Origin: Paraspadella gotoi
Lineage: Eukaryota > Chaetognatha
Reading direction: 5' to 3'
Assembly: GCA_051294375.1 (NCBI GenBank)
Contig: CM119267.1
Span: 1,646,268-1,710,267, forward strand
DNA length: 64,000 nt
Below, piece after piece: positions 11,378 through 20,925 of the stretch (positions are counted from its first letter, which is position 1; the number at the start of each line of letters is the position of its first letter). The notes beneath the pieces were generated by a model. The model was not told the origin of the DNA, ran no database searches, and was given only the letters and a program-made list of their open reading frames with translations. The position numbers and the translations under genes were made by a program.

Positions 11378-11577
11378 TTCTCAAGCTTTTTTATTTTCAA
11401 AACAATATTGTACTAACAAATTTTTGCAGTTTTCGATTGTTTAATCTCTATATTTTTCTTCATGTTATTTTTATTATATTTTATTTGTTATTTTTAGCAC
11501 GACTATCTGTTTCTATAAAATATTCTATTCTCTTTTTATCCTTTTATATTCTGCCCAATTTAGTCTCTTCCAAAAAA
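10400..11577 (+). repeat. dispersed 'tail' repeat, copy 0
   Basis: Shares three blocks in the same order with 22.36-23.35 kb: an AAACATAGAAACGCTTCATTAA-like start, the GTC/GAC-rich block ending CCAACCGGTCAACTTCGC and GAGTCATTGGCGCAGTCAA, then (GA)n followed by CTCAAGC..AACAATATTGTACTAAC through TTTAGTCTCTTCC. Later partial copies lie at 30.7-31.6 kb (+) and 35.7-36.75 kb (-). It contains a 25-N gap (10861-10885) and a (GA)n tract at about 10615-10690. The other copies follow the transporter gene; this one does not. Confidence 0.8.
10933..11220 (-). CDS. acidic reading frame inside the tail repeat
   Basis: A minus-strand frame starting MAAQAKLTGWVDDW followed by a long Asp/Glu run made by the GAC/GAT repeat. 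The equivalent frame in the 22.8-kb copy starts MAALAKLTGWVDD and also turns acidic. The conserved start may simply reflect repeat identity. No domain was seen. It may be no more than a translated microsatellite. Confidence 0.15.
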   Translation of the reverse strand: MAAQAKLTGWVDDWDDEDDDDDGGDDDDDDEEDDDDEEDDDDDGGDDDDDDDKNDFKISFQLSFVSMTEQMTSWIAIKKFFRIFLFALILKKIKK

Positions 11578-11745
11578 NNNNNNNNNNNNNNNNNNNNNNN
11601 NNNNNNNNNNNNNNNNNNNNNNNNNNNNNNNNNNNNNNNNNNNNNNNNNNNNNNNNNNNNNNNNNNNNNNNNNNNNNNNNNNNNNNNNNNNNNNNNNNNN
11701 NNNNNNNNNNNNNNNNNNNNNNNNNNNNNNNNNNNNNNNNNNNNN
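11578..11745. other. assembly gap (168 N)
   Basis: A run of N entered from an A-tract and left through (CT)n. Confidence 1.
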
Positions 11746-11765
11746 TCTCTCTCTCTCTCTCATCC

Positions 11766-13391
11766 CCACGTCATTCTAACTTTCTGGCATCCTCCATCCT
11801 TCATTGTCATTGTTGGACCAACTTGTATGATCCCTAACATCGTTGCTTGTATTTTTTCACGAAAAAAGCATTTTTGAGTTTATCGTTTGACTAAAAGTGT
11901 TGTCGCCTTGTAGGTACACGTCATATTTAATTTTAACATTAAAACGATTCTTTAAATTTCTTTAAAGCGCATCCTTAAAAAAAAATTATATTTTTTGGGG
12001 GTTTTGCATTTTTTTAGGTTTTCATAGCATCAGGAGGAAGTAATGGCTAATCCAGGCAACGCGCACGGACCAGGTCAATGCTGCTCTTATGCTTAACTAT
12101 AACTCGCTGTGAGAGTCGAAACATGCCCGACTTATAATTGTCAATAAATCGTTGTTGCAAATTAAAAAAACCGTTTTATTTTAATTATAAAGTCTCGATC
12201 TTGTAAGGTCAGAGGTCTCGAAGCGAATTCAGTATCGAGTCAATGAAGTTGAACAACAGAGAACATCAGGAAGAAGTCGAATATGAGTCTTGGTAAAATC
12301 CTAAAATAGTCACTAAAATGATCACGTGATCGACATCAAAAATCGTGTCACTTTTAAATCCCGACGATTAGTCAAACCCGTGAGGATAACGCCCCCCCTC
12401 TTTATTGTTTACTTTTTTTCCCCTGAAACCAGAGATTTTTACTTTTTAAAGTTGAGGATTAAAGACGGATCGTAATCGACTCATTGTGATAAGCAGGTTT
12501 GCACTTTTTATCATTATCATTATTCCGTTATCATTAATCATCAGTCGCCCTTACTAATCTTTAACCTTTATCTTTATCTGATGATGTTGTTAGAGTGGCT
12601 CACATCCTGAACAGTTTCCCCCGTCTGTTGAGCCATAAGTAAACCTGCCCCTTGCTGTCCCTTCTCTTCTTTATGTCCCTTTCACGACTCGGAAAAGAGA
12701 AATTGATCGCTCAGAGGTTAAAGGACCCCGCTGCTAACCTTATCGGTCTACAATAGTCATTACCGGTCGCCAAGAGGTAGAAGCGTTTTAGAAGCAGGTA
12801 GTCCTAGATTAGTTAAAAAGCGAATCGCGACTATACTTTTGATTCATTAATATCCGAAGATCATTATTACAAATTTTTTATGACTCACCTTGGTTACGCG
12901 GATTTAATTTAGTTTTTTATACAGACAATTTTAAATAAAATGAGTAAGTTATTGTTTAATAAGTTTTAACAATTTTTTTTTATCTCTCTACGGCCATCCT
13001 TTGCTTTTAAAAGCGAATCCATAATAATGTAAAGATTACGACCCTAAATTGGTTAAAAATAAGGATCATACCGAAATAGGGGGATTTAAAAAGATCGAAA
13101 TAATTTCGAAGATAATTTAGGACTCCCAATCAAAGTGAGATCGGCTCAAAATCGGCGACAATCAAGAAAACTTGATTTTTTTTAAATATTTTCTTACGTT
13201 TCTTCATTTCGGAACATGTATAGTTTGGTTTTAGGACTGTCTCTGCAACAAAGCCGAAATATGTTTTTTAATGTAAGTAAAACATCGTTGTTGAAACAAA
13301 AACTATTTTCGCTAATCTCAAATACGACGAAAGTGAAAGGATAACTATCGAACAAACTCTTAATTACAATTGAGTTATAAAACTATTTAAT
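11766..13391. other. AT-rich noncoding stretch
   Basis: No gene or RNA was recognised. A perfect palindrome GATCACGTGATC, with an E-box core, lies near 12320. Confidence 0.5.
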
Positions 13392-13393
13392 TA

Positions 13394-13880
13394 CACGGAG
13401 GTCCAGCTCTTATGGGACTAACTTCAAGTGCTTACAGCACGATAACGTTTAATGATAAAAGGGACTAGGTTAAATTTTCTTTTGATCGATGTCAAGAACG
13501 TCTGGAAAATCCAACAGCAATTACTGTAAATGATGCTTTTTTGCATAACATTTCGAAATTCTGAAGTTTGGACGCGCAGTTTTTCCGACTGCAATCCCTC
13601 GGATTGATGAAAATGTAGGATACAGAAGCAGAATGTCCCACGCATCCCCTCAGGAAGTTTCGACTTTCTGACACCAAAAATAGTGTCAGAAATGACAGCA
13701 TTCCCAACGGGCGCGATCACTAAAGCATATGCCGCCTTCTCTGAGCACTGAAAGAAGGTCATGGTTGCCGAATGTAAATCTTTTCAATTGATTGTTTTGT
13801 CATTACAAAATTTTTACAAGTGTACCATTTTTCATTCAATTTTTTTTTATTTACCCGTCCAAAAGAGCCGGACCTCCCTG
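13394..13880. mobile_element. MITE-like element with TA target duplication
   Basis: A 487-bp segment begins CACGGAGGTCCAGCTCTTA and ends with the inverted counterpart GAGCCGGACCTCCCTG. The termini match at about 18 of 21 positions including the flanking TA. TA lies on both sides (13392-13393 and 13881-13882), as for Tc1/mariner-class insertions. The interior holds overlapping minus-strand frames (up to 112 residues) with no transposase motif I can identify. Best read as a non-autonomous element; a heavily decayed mariner remnant is possible. Confidence 0.65.
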
Positions 13881-13882
13881 TA

Positions 13883-14320
13883 CACGTGTACCATTTAACA
13901 TTGACAAAGTTTACGGTTATTGATGAAGATTTTGAGGCTAAAAAAGCGGGAGATTCGCCGATATTTTATAAATCATTACGTTTTTTTTTTAAATAAAAGT
14001 TTCTTTTTCCATTACTCACGATTATTTTACGCGATCACGAAAATCAATAAATTTAATAATAAAAAAAAAAAACATTAAAGTTGCAAGTATAAAATGAAAA
14101 AGTCAAAGTGAGGAATAAGTTTTTCGGATTGGTTCCACTTTAAAAACCGCCACATGTTGTGAGAGAAAAAAAAAATCCGCCAAATATTTGGGATGTTTCT
14201 TTCTTTGATTAGAAGGTAAGGAAGTCTTAAAATTTTAGTTACGAAAAATAACCGGTAGAAAATCTAGCAACCGCATCAGAAGTTCCGAAAAGCAAAGAGA
14301 CTGACCCACTGGCTAACACC
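13883..14320. other. AT-rich noncoding stretch
   Basis: Poly-A and poly-T runs. No gene was seen. Confidence 0.5.
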
Positions 14321-14475
<155 letters not shown>

Positions 14476-14500
14476 TATTATTAATATCGTTTTATCTCGT

Positions 14501-14785
14501 TTAATTTCCTTTTTCGAGCACCGACTTGAAAGTTAGACGAGCGATTCCAAAGATGGAACGCGACGCCGCTTTCGACGACGCCCGTCGAAAAAATCCCTTC
14601 AACCGAACAGCGAAGCCGCAACTTTGATCCGGTGCACGCGGGACTTCTGGCGCCGAGGACGCTGGGTCATAAACGTCGTCATCCGCGACGGTCGTTGGTA
14701 TGACAGAGGGGAGATTGTAGAGATGAAAGTTATATTCGATCGCGGCCGGTCCATATTTTAAAGTGTAAAATTTTGTAGAAAGCAT
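14501..14785 (-). CDS. exon candidate or small gene, unidentified (94 aa)
   Basis: A minus-strand frame from ATG to TAA with balanced composition and GC-rich codons in an AT-rich setting. The N-terminal part has aromatic residues (KFYTLKYGPAAIEYNFHLYN), the middle is acidic and proline-rich (VADDDVYDPASSAPEVPRAP), and the C-terminus is basic (GFFRRASSKAASRSIFG). No family was recognised. It sits about 1.3 kb upstream of the transporter on the opposite strand. It could be a real small protein, or one exon whose splice sites I cannot place. Confidence 0.35.
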   Translation of the reverse strand: MLSTKFYTLKYGPAAIEYNFHLYNLPSVIPTTVADDDVYDPASSAPEVPRAPDQSCGFAVRLKGFFRRASSKAASRSIFGIARLTFKSVLEKGN

Positions 14786-14895
14786 AATACGTGAGGACAG
14801 AATGTATCGATGGTTAATTAATTTTTAATCAAAATTAAAACTAAACATTTGTCAGGAAAACTTTTGCTCGGATTGTGGATAAGGCGGTAAAGTGG

Positions 14896-15280
14896 GCTGA
14901 AGACTACTATCCTGTAACTTTTATGTCCCCCTCAGCACGGTACTGGCTTGGAACCAGGCATGAGTGTTTCCAAGCCCCCAGGCGGATTTACACCGACCTC
15001 ACATTTTCCACGAGGGTAGGTACGGTTAGGATTAGTTATTAGATCACGAGCCTGATTGCTTTACTCAATAGTCGCCACCTAAGTCACGCTGAAGGTGTCA
15101 TGCTTCTAGGCGGTGAACTATGCAATGCCAACTACATGCCCCCATACCCTCGTGCACTGCTTCCAGTGGAAGGGAGGGAAGCAATCTTCAGCTAGAGTAG
15201 GGGCTCGAATCAGGGTTGGAATACGTCGCAGTAGGCTCACCAGTGTGAATATAGGCGCTAGATATGCTGAAGACTACTAT
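14896..15280. repeat. segment bounded by a 15-bp direct repeat
   Basis: GCTGAAGACTACTAT occurs exactly at 14896-14910 and 15266-15280. The enclosed ~355 bp could be a short interspersed element with a target-site duplication. It includes GGCTCGAATCA near 15206, two mismatches from a polymerase III box B, but no good box A was found. Confidence 0.45.
14946..15133 (+). repeat. ~190-bp repeat, copy A
   Basis: Shares an ordered series of words with 15889-16078: CTTGGAAC, GGTACGGTTAGGATT, CTGATTG(G)CTTTACTCA, GAAGGTGTCATGCTT, GGTGAACTATGCAAT, AACTACA. Spacing is kept, with many small differences. Confidence 0.65.
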
Positions 15281-15299
15281 GCCAATAGAGGGTAGTGAA

Positions 15300-15857
15300 A
15301 GTTACGTACGGAAATCTAAAAAGTCAATATGAACAACATACCATCATGAACATTAATTTGTAAAAAAAATAATTTGTTTTTTAAATTTCGCAGTAGAGCT
15401 TATATTTATATATTGTACTACCGCTTATAAATCGAAAAATTTCAAAATAGGCTTTTCTTAATTTGATTGGCAGATTTTAATTTGCTCGTCTAAAGTGATA
15501 AAGAGACAATATAAATCATTTTTTAAAAAATCTTCATTAAGTGAGTTAAAAAAAAATTAAAAAAACTAATTTAATATAAAAATATTATTTTTTATATTAA
15601 AATATAGTTTTTTATAATTTTTGACCCACTTAATAAGGAATTTTTCAAAAGAGTGTATATTTCTTTTATCAACTTTTTATGACGAATCCAAATCGTCAAA
15701 AAAATTTAATAAAAATAGTTTTGAAATTTTAACATTTATGGGATTAGTAAGTAAAATATGGCACTCTGCGTAATTTAAATTATATTACATAAATATTTCC
15801 TTGTTCCTCACTTTAGAATTCATAATTAAAGTTTAAATTTAACTTTCCATAACTGCT
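15300..15857. other. AT-rich noncoding stretch
   Basis: A/T runs only. No gene was seen. Confidence 0.6.
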
Positions 15858-15888
15858 ATGCCCCTGAGCAGCCAATGGAGCTTGGAAC

Positions 15889-16078
15889 AGACTAGAGATT
15901 TGTCACAGGCGTCCAACACGCTGTTGGGGCGTCCCTCATCTTCCCCGGTCAGGTACAGGTTGGGATTGAATAAGTACTCGCCGGGTCCACCAGCTGATTG
16001 GCTTACTCATGACGCACGGGGTCAAAGACCGAAGGTGTCATGCTTAAGCGGGGTGGAACTAGGCAATCCCGACTACAG
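15889..16078 (+). repeat. ~190-bp repeat, copy B
   Basis: Homologous in order and orientation to 14946-15133. It ends about 40 bp before the acceptor of the first recognised transporter exon. The 77-residue frame across it is probably accidental. Confidence 0.65.
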
Positions 16079-16119
16079 AATCTTAAACTAAGTTTCACTG
16101 TGCCCCTCCTCCTCCACAG

Positions 16120-16298
16120 ACCCTCCCACGGACTCTCCATCGAACGCCCTCACGCGACTGGCGCAGTCGCTGCAACATCACGCGTCCGATTTCAAATCGA
16201 GGCACGGACCTCGTCTTCGATTTTCCGGCAGCGTTGTGATCGCCGGCCTTTTTGCCGCCTACTTCATCGCGGCGGTCGTCAAGACGGCAACCGTCGAG
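16120..16298 (+). CDS. CNT copy 1, exon with first membrane helix
   Basis: The acceptor is CCTCCACAG and the donor follows GAG at 16298. Two bases complete a codon, then 59 codons follow: a hydrophilic N-terminal segment (SNALTRLAQSLQHHASDF) and the first helix (SVVIAGLFAAYFIAAVV). The frame is undisturbed. No counterpart exists in copies 2 or 3. Confidence 0.8.
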
Positions 16299-19200
16299 GT
16301 TGATTGATTGATTGATTGTATGATTTCTTTTTTTATTTATTGATTGATAGATCTAATAGACTTGATTAATTGATTGTTTGATTAATCGATCTAGGTAGAT
16401 TCTCAATTGATTGATGGATTTAATTAATTAATTTATTGATTGATAAGGTTACATATTGTTTAAATTCCAACCTTTAACCACCTTCCTTACCTACTCACCT
16501 TTATCCCGGACCCACCCACCTTACCACGCCCACTTATCACTCGCCCCAAGGTCCCCTGCGCCGCCGACGAAGACTGCGACCTCAAAACGTCTCGTCGTCG
16601 TCATCGGGCGGATTTTCTCGTCGTCGCCGTCGTCGTCGTCGCCGCCCTCCTGATCTACGAGCGGCTCGTCAGACCGCGCCTCTCCGCCGCAGCCGCCGCC
16701 GATCGCCCTCTCTCCCGGCGCCGCCTCTCTCCGAATCTTCGCCGCGCCGTCGAGATCTCGGGCGGGCGCTTGGTCGTCGTCGTCGCCATCGTCGTCGTTC
16801 GGATCGTCGCGGCGACGTTGGCGTCGTCCCTCGTCCCTCGTCTCGGGATTCGGTCTCCTCGTCTTTGTCTTCCTCGTCTTCGTCTTCTCTCGACATCCGG
16901 GTCGCGTCAAGTGGCGCCCCGTCCTCGGCGGATTCCTGCTGCAGTTCGTCATCGCCGTTGTGGTGTTGAAGACGAGGCTCGGGTGAGTGGAGGGTAATGA
17001 TTGGTGGTTGGGTGGTTGGGTGGTTGGGTGGTAGTCGCGAATCGTTTCTCTAATGGTGGACTAAAATCCACCAACCGTTCATCAGCGGCCATTGGTGCAG
17101 GAGGCAAGTCATTTGCCTCCCAACCAAAAGGTCCGGGAGAATAGAATAAGAAATAGAATAAAATAGAATAAGAAAAAAATACTTGTTAAAATTTATCAAA
17201 AAAATAATTTTTCTAAATAATAAAAATTTACAAAGATTATTGCTATTTTGTTGAAGAGCAGGTGCAAGTTAAGATCTAGTGGGTGCAGCTAAAATTTATT
17301 TTAAATGTCGTTTTTTCTTACAAAAAGTTTCCGTCTTTGTAGAGCCCTCTAGTAGAATATGGTGAAAAGACTAAGAAATTTTAATGGGACTGTTCTTTTG
17401 TTTCAGAAGAAAATATTAAAACCTCTGGTGGTTGTACTTAAAATAAATTTTATTGCTATTTTGTTTTTAAAAATGCTCCTTCGTTTTTACAGCCATCTGG
17501 ATTATTAAGACTAAAACATGTAAAAATTTGCTAGTGAAGATCTAGTGGGTACAGACAGAAGAGCAAATTTCTATAGAAAGTAAAGGGAAAATGCTCATAG
17601 TAGAGAAAGTAAGAGACAAATCCTAGTAGGAGATAAGAAAAGTTAAGTAACCGGAATTTACAATAAACTATCAGCGTCCCGCGACGCTCACTTGTTTTCC
17701 CCTCTCTTTAGTTTCTGCTTCTTTCGATTCGCCGGCCAACAAACGGAGATCTTTCTCAACTACTCCTCTTACGGCGCCGAGTTCGTATTCAACGTCAAAG
17801 GTGAGGAGAAAACAAAGTAGCACTCATCAATCAAACATTAAATGAATCCATAAAATTATAAGTGACTTAATTGATCAATGGTTAAATAAGCTAAAAGTTA
17901 TCTTAACAAATAATCTTATGACTTATGTATATATCAATCAAATAGTAAATGAATGAACGAATGAATGAATGAATGAATGTATGAACTTATTAATGAATGA
18001 GAAATTGAATGATTTAACGAATGATTCAATCAATAAATCACCCAATCAATCAATCCAATAAAATCAAATCAATCAAATCAATCAAATCAATCAAATCAAT
18101 CAAATCAATCCAAATTCAAATCAATCAATCAGGTTTTGAGCGCGGGTCACGATTTTCTTTTCATCTTCGCCTTCCCAAGTGTACTTCCACATCGTCATCC
18201 TCTTTCTCTTCCTTCGTCGCGATGCTTTATCACACGGGCGTGATGCTTTACGTCATTAAAAAGGTCGATTCAGTTATTATTTTTAATTTTAATAGTTTCT
18301 TAATGGAGTATACAGTGCTAAAGACAAAATACAATTGTCGGATATTTCGTTATATAGGTGTCATCTTTTTATCCAAAACAAGCAGAGATTTAGAGAGAGA
18401 TAAAAGACTGAAGAGAAAAAGAGAGAGTGATAGAATGACCCTAAAAGGGTCGGCCCCCGCCTCCCGTTACAAGTCATTAAAAACAGTCTATGTATCAGTA
18501 TTTAGAACTTCATACTTACCATACTTACATACAACCCCCTCACCTGCTCGTGCCGAAAATTCCTAAAGCTTTGTTAGCTCTTCAAAATGACTCGAACTCT
18601 CCCGTTACAACGACCCAGGTCTCTTGGTGATGGCCTGGCGATGGGCACCACCGCGGCCGAGTCCCTCGTCGCCGTCTCCAACGTCTTCATCAGTCAGAGC
18701 GAAGCGCCTCTGCTCATCCGGCCTTTCTCGGCGACATGACCCCGATCCGAGATCCACGCCGTCCTCACTTCCGCATGGCGACGGTCGCCGGATCGACTCT
18801 CGGCGCCTACATCGGCGTTCGGCGTCGACGCCTCTCATCTTCTCTGCGCCTCCATCATGTCCGCGCCGGCCGCCTTGGCAATGGCAAAGGTTTATTTTGG
18901 GGCGGGGGGGGGTTGAAGGGAAGAGCGAGAACCGTGTGGGGGAGAGATCAAGGTGGGCAGGCTGTGAAATTATCTAATCAATAGTGAAATTCAATTCTTT
19001 ACAGAAAAAAAATACGATACTCTACCCACACAACAAATTTAATTCAATCCATCCCAAATAGAGGCTGACCCTATCGCCAAGAACCTACTTACCTACTTAC
19101 CTACCATCGTAAAAAGCCCTCCTTCATCCTGCTATCCTTACCCCTACCTCCTTCTTCCTATCCTTACCTACCTCCTTCATCCTCTATCCTTACCCTACCC

Positions 19201-20925
19201 TCCTTCATCCTTATCCTACCCCTACCCTCCTTCATCCTCTATCCTTACCCTACCCTCCTTCATCTCTATCCTTAACCCCTACCCATCTGCCATGCTCCAA
19301 ATCCCCATTCAGCTTTCTACCCGGAAACGGAAAAGTCCTCGACGACCTTCGCCGATGTTGAGGCAATGGATTCCAGCCAGTCCCTACAGAGCAACATCCT
19401 GGAGGCGGCGTCGACGGGCGCCTCGAACGCGGTGGCGCTCGTCGCCGGCATCGCCGCCAATCTCATAGCCTTCATCTCTCTAGTCGCCTTCGCCAACGCC
19501 GCCTCGCAGTAAGATGTTGTTGTTGTTGTTGTAAGGTCTATCTCCCGCCTCTCTTCTGTTCATCCTTCTCCTGGTTTCCTATTCTCTTCTTCTTCCTCTC
19601 CTCCTCCTCTTCCTCCTCCTCATCCGACGCCACGAGAGTCTTCATCTTCCTCCTCCTCCTCCTCCTCGCAGATACTTCGGGCGAACTGGTGGAGATCCGC
19701 GAGGTCCTCTGTGACCAAGAACTCAGCCTCAATCTCGTCGTCGGCTACGCTTCACGCCCTTCGCCTGGCTGATGGGGCGTGTGCCTGGACCGACTGTCGC
19801 TGGATCGGCGAACTCGGTGGGCGTCAAGACGATCGTCAAACGAGTTCGTCGCCTTCCGAGGAATTGGGGAAGTTGAAGCGGACCGAGATGTGGAACGCGA
19901 TGGATTGGCGGTGAGCGGGCTGGGCTGGGTGGGCGATAATTTGGGTGGAGAGGTTTGAGGAGAAATGCTGTTAAATTGATGGATGGATGAATTACTATCT
20001 AGGTCGACTAGTGCTCGTATCCGCTACTCATTTAGGGCGGAACGGGTTGAAAAATAGAAGTTCTTCACAAATAGATTATGGTAACAGTGACTGTGAGAGA
20101 ATATGAAGTGAAAATGTTTTAAGATTTACCTTAGAGATAAGCACACCGGAAGCATTATTCTATAAAAAAGCTAAATTTTTTAAAAATTCTTGTAGTTTTT
20201 TTTTTTTGATAGATTTTGATAAAGCTTTAAAAGTTAGATTAAGGTTATTATTATACTTAAAATTAGATTAAGGATTATTACAACTTAAAAGTAGATTAGG
20301 TTATTATTACAACTTAAAGTAAATTAAGGTTATTTATACTTAAAAGTAGATTAAGTTTATTATTAAGATACTTAAAAAGTTAGATTAAGTTGTTATTACA
20401 TTAAAAGTTAGATTTAATGTGTTACTTATTTATCAACTAAATAAGTTAGAATTAAGGTTATTATTTCTAATTAAAAGTAGATTAAGGTTATTTTTATAAC
20501 TTAAAAAGTTAGATTCATAGGCTTATTATTACACAACTTTAAAACAATACGAAACAAAACAACCACAAACCATTCGCCAATTTTCCTCACCGGATTCAGA
20601 AATTATTCACCTTTACCTGGATGCGGATCCCTCGGCATCGTGAGCCTGCGTGCGTCGTCCAAACGTCTCCGTCTCTCTCTCTCTCTTCAACGACTCCCTC
20701 TTCCCTCTCTCCCCATTTCGCTCCCAGCTGCTCGGAGACCATCGCCAATAGCCCTCTTGCGGGATTCTCCAAAGCTTTTCCTCCGCACGGCGTCATGATC
20801 GGCGCCCCTCGCGGCGCTGGCACCGCGCCCGGACCCGCGCGACGTAAGCCCGTCGTCCTTCGACCATGATCAGGGGAACGCGCGTCCTGCTTTCGGCCAC
20901 CGGCTTGCATCGCGGGCTGCTGCTG
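16120..20925 (+). CDS. slc28-like: concentrative nucleoside transporter (CNT/SLC28 family), copy 1
   Basis: Family role: cation-coupled uptake of nucleosides across the plasma membrane. Eight exons can be read here, from the first membrane helix to the last conserved core helix. Diagnostic segments, in order: GLFAAYFIAAVV; SRHPGRVKWRPVL; FLNYSSYGAEFVFNVK; LYHTGVMLYVIKK; ESLVAVSNVFISQSEAPLL; FYPETEKSS; ILEAASTGASNAVALVAG; FAWLMG; NEFVAF (read in a shifted frame); GVMIGA. These match the order and spacing of animal CNTs. No initiator exon was found, and the C-terminal end is uncertain. Several exons need one-base frame changes. These are not the same breaks as in copies 2 and 3, so the underlying gene is probably intact. 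Which SLC28 member and which substrates cannot be told. Confidence 0.85.
16299..16550 (+). other. CNT intron with (TTGA)n
   Basis: Opens with a GATT/TTGA tetranucleotide run and ends in a C-rich tract before the next exon. Confidence 0.7.
16551..16982 (+). CDS. CNT copy 1, exon with helices 2-4
   Basis: It begins after CGCCCCAAG and ends before GTGAGT. The early part reads VPCAADEDCDL, then a Val-rich helix (FLVVAVVVVAALLIYERL), a basic loop and a second Val-rich helix (RLVVVVAIVVVRIVA). Near 16845 the frame shifts by one base into SGFGLLVFVFLVFVFSRHPG and WRPVLGGFLLQFVIAVVVL, the conserved CNT block. Many valines come from GTC repeats. The shift is likely an error or a small intron I cannot place. 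Confidence 0.75.
16983..17711 (+). other. CNT intron
   Basis: GT..AG intron, A/T-rich, aligned along its whole length with 24.12-24.92 kb in copy 2, where many extra single bases are inserted. Confidence 0.8.
17712..17800 (+). CDS. CNT copy 1, 89-bp exon
   Basis: Between TCTCTTTAG and GTGAGG. It reads FCFFRFAGQQTEIFLNYSS and YGAEFVFNVK, the amphipathic stretch before the substrate-binding core. The frame is intact, with phase 2 in and phase 1 out. Confidence 0.85.
17801..18132 (+). other. CNT intron with GAATG and AATCA repeats
   Basis: Contains an ATGAATGA run at about 17950-17980 and an AATCAATC-type run at 18040-18130 that leads into the acceptor. Confidence 0.8.
18133..18263 (+). CDS. 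CNT copy 1, 131-bp exon
   Basis: Follows AATCAATCAG and ends with AAAAAG before GTCGAT. The expected product runs from FERG through a hydrophobic stretch to FVAMLYHTGVMLYVIKK. The first and last parts are in different frames, so at least two one-base changes fall within the exon. Copy 2 differs at the CTTCCCATCG site, which restores LPIVI there. Confidence 0.8.
18264..18618 (+). other. CNT intron
   Basis: A/T-rich, with a GAGAGATAAAAGACTGAAG segment and CTAAAAGGGTCGGCCCC that recurs in copies 2 and 3. Confidence 0.75.
18619..18899 (+). CDS. CNT copy 1, exon with the QSE substrate motif
   Basis: Starts after CGACCCAG. It encodes AMGTTAAESLVAVSNVFISQ then SEAPLLIRPF, and in shifted frames SEIHAVLTS, ATVAGSTLGAYI, FGVDASHLLCASIMSAPAALA and MAK. 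It carries the conserved QxE-APL motif of the nucleoside site in the form S-Q-S-E. At least three one-base slips occur (near 18728, 18741 and 18775), each different from those of copies 2 and 3. The donor near 18900 (GTTTAT) is weak. Confidence 0.85.
18900..19312 (+). other. CNT intron with CCTAC/CCTTCATC repeat
   Basis: Holds a tandem of ~30 bp built from CTATCCTTACCCTACCCTCCTTCAT, about six degenerate copies at 19115-19285. The same tract lies in copies 2 (26420-26620) and 3 (40830-41030). Confidence 0.85.
19313..19508 (+). CDS. CNT copy 1, 196-bp exon
   Basis: CCCCATTCAG acceptor and GTAAGA donor. The frame is intact throughout: FYPETEKSSTTFADVEAM, then NILEAASTGASNAVALVAGI, then AANLIAFISLVAFANAA. 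This is the conserved charged loop and following helix of CNTs. Confidence 0.9.
19509..19671 (+). other. CNT intron, CTC-rich
   Basis: GTAAGA..CTCGCAG, with (CTC)n runs and (TTG)n near its start. Confidence 0.85.
19672..19910 (+). CDS. CNT copy 1, 239-bp exon
   Basis: Between CCTCGCAG and GTGAGC. Pieces in successive frames: YFGELVEIREVL, QELSLNLVVGYA, TPFAWLMG, AWTDC, NEFVAF, and ELGKLKRTEMWNAMDWR. NEFVA is the second conserved acidic motif of the CNT binding site. One-base slips are needed after YFG, at the TTCACGCC site and before NEFVAF. Confidence 0.8.
19911..20727 (+). other. CNT intron with TTAAAAGTTAGATTAAGG repeat
   Basis: A degenerate tandem of about 30-bp units (ACTTAAAAGTTAGATTAAGGTTATTATT) fills 20220-20540. 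The equivalent lies in copies 2 (27640-27950) and 3 (39440-39800). A CT-rich tract precedes the next exon. Confidence 0.8.
20728..20925 (+). CDS. CNT copy 1, last recognised core exon
   Basis: After CTCCCAG. Reads SETIANSPLAGFSKAFPP (expected IATYALCGFSNFSS), GVMIGA, then VVLRPMIRGTR and a final hydrophobic GLLLGKEE. It matches the helix preceding the CNT C-terminus, with several slips. The exon runs into a purine tract and I cannot place its end. Confidence 0.7.

Noticed and set aside
15200-15215. tRNA gene or tRNA-derived SINE from a box-B-like GGCTCGAATCA
   Set aside because: No matching box A at the right distance and no cloverleaf.
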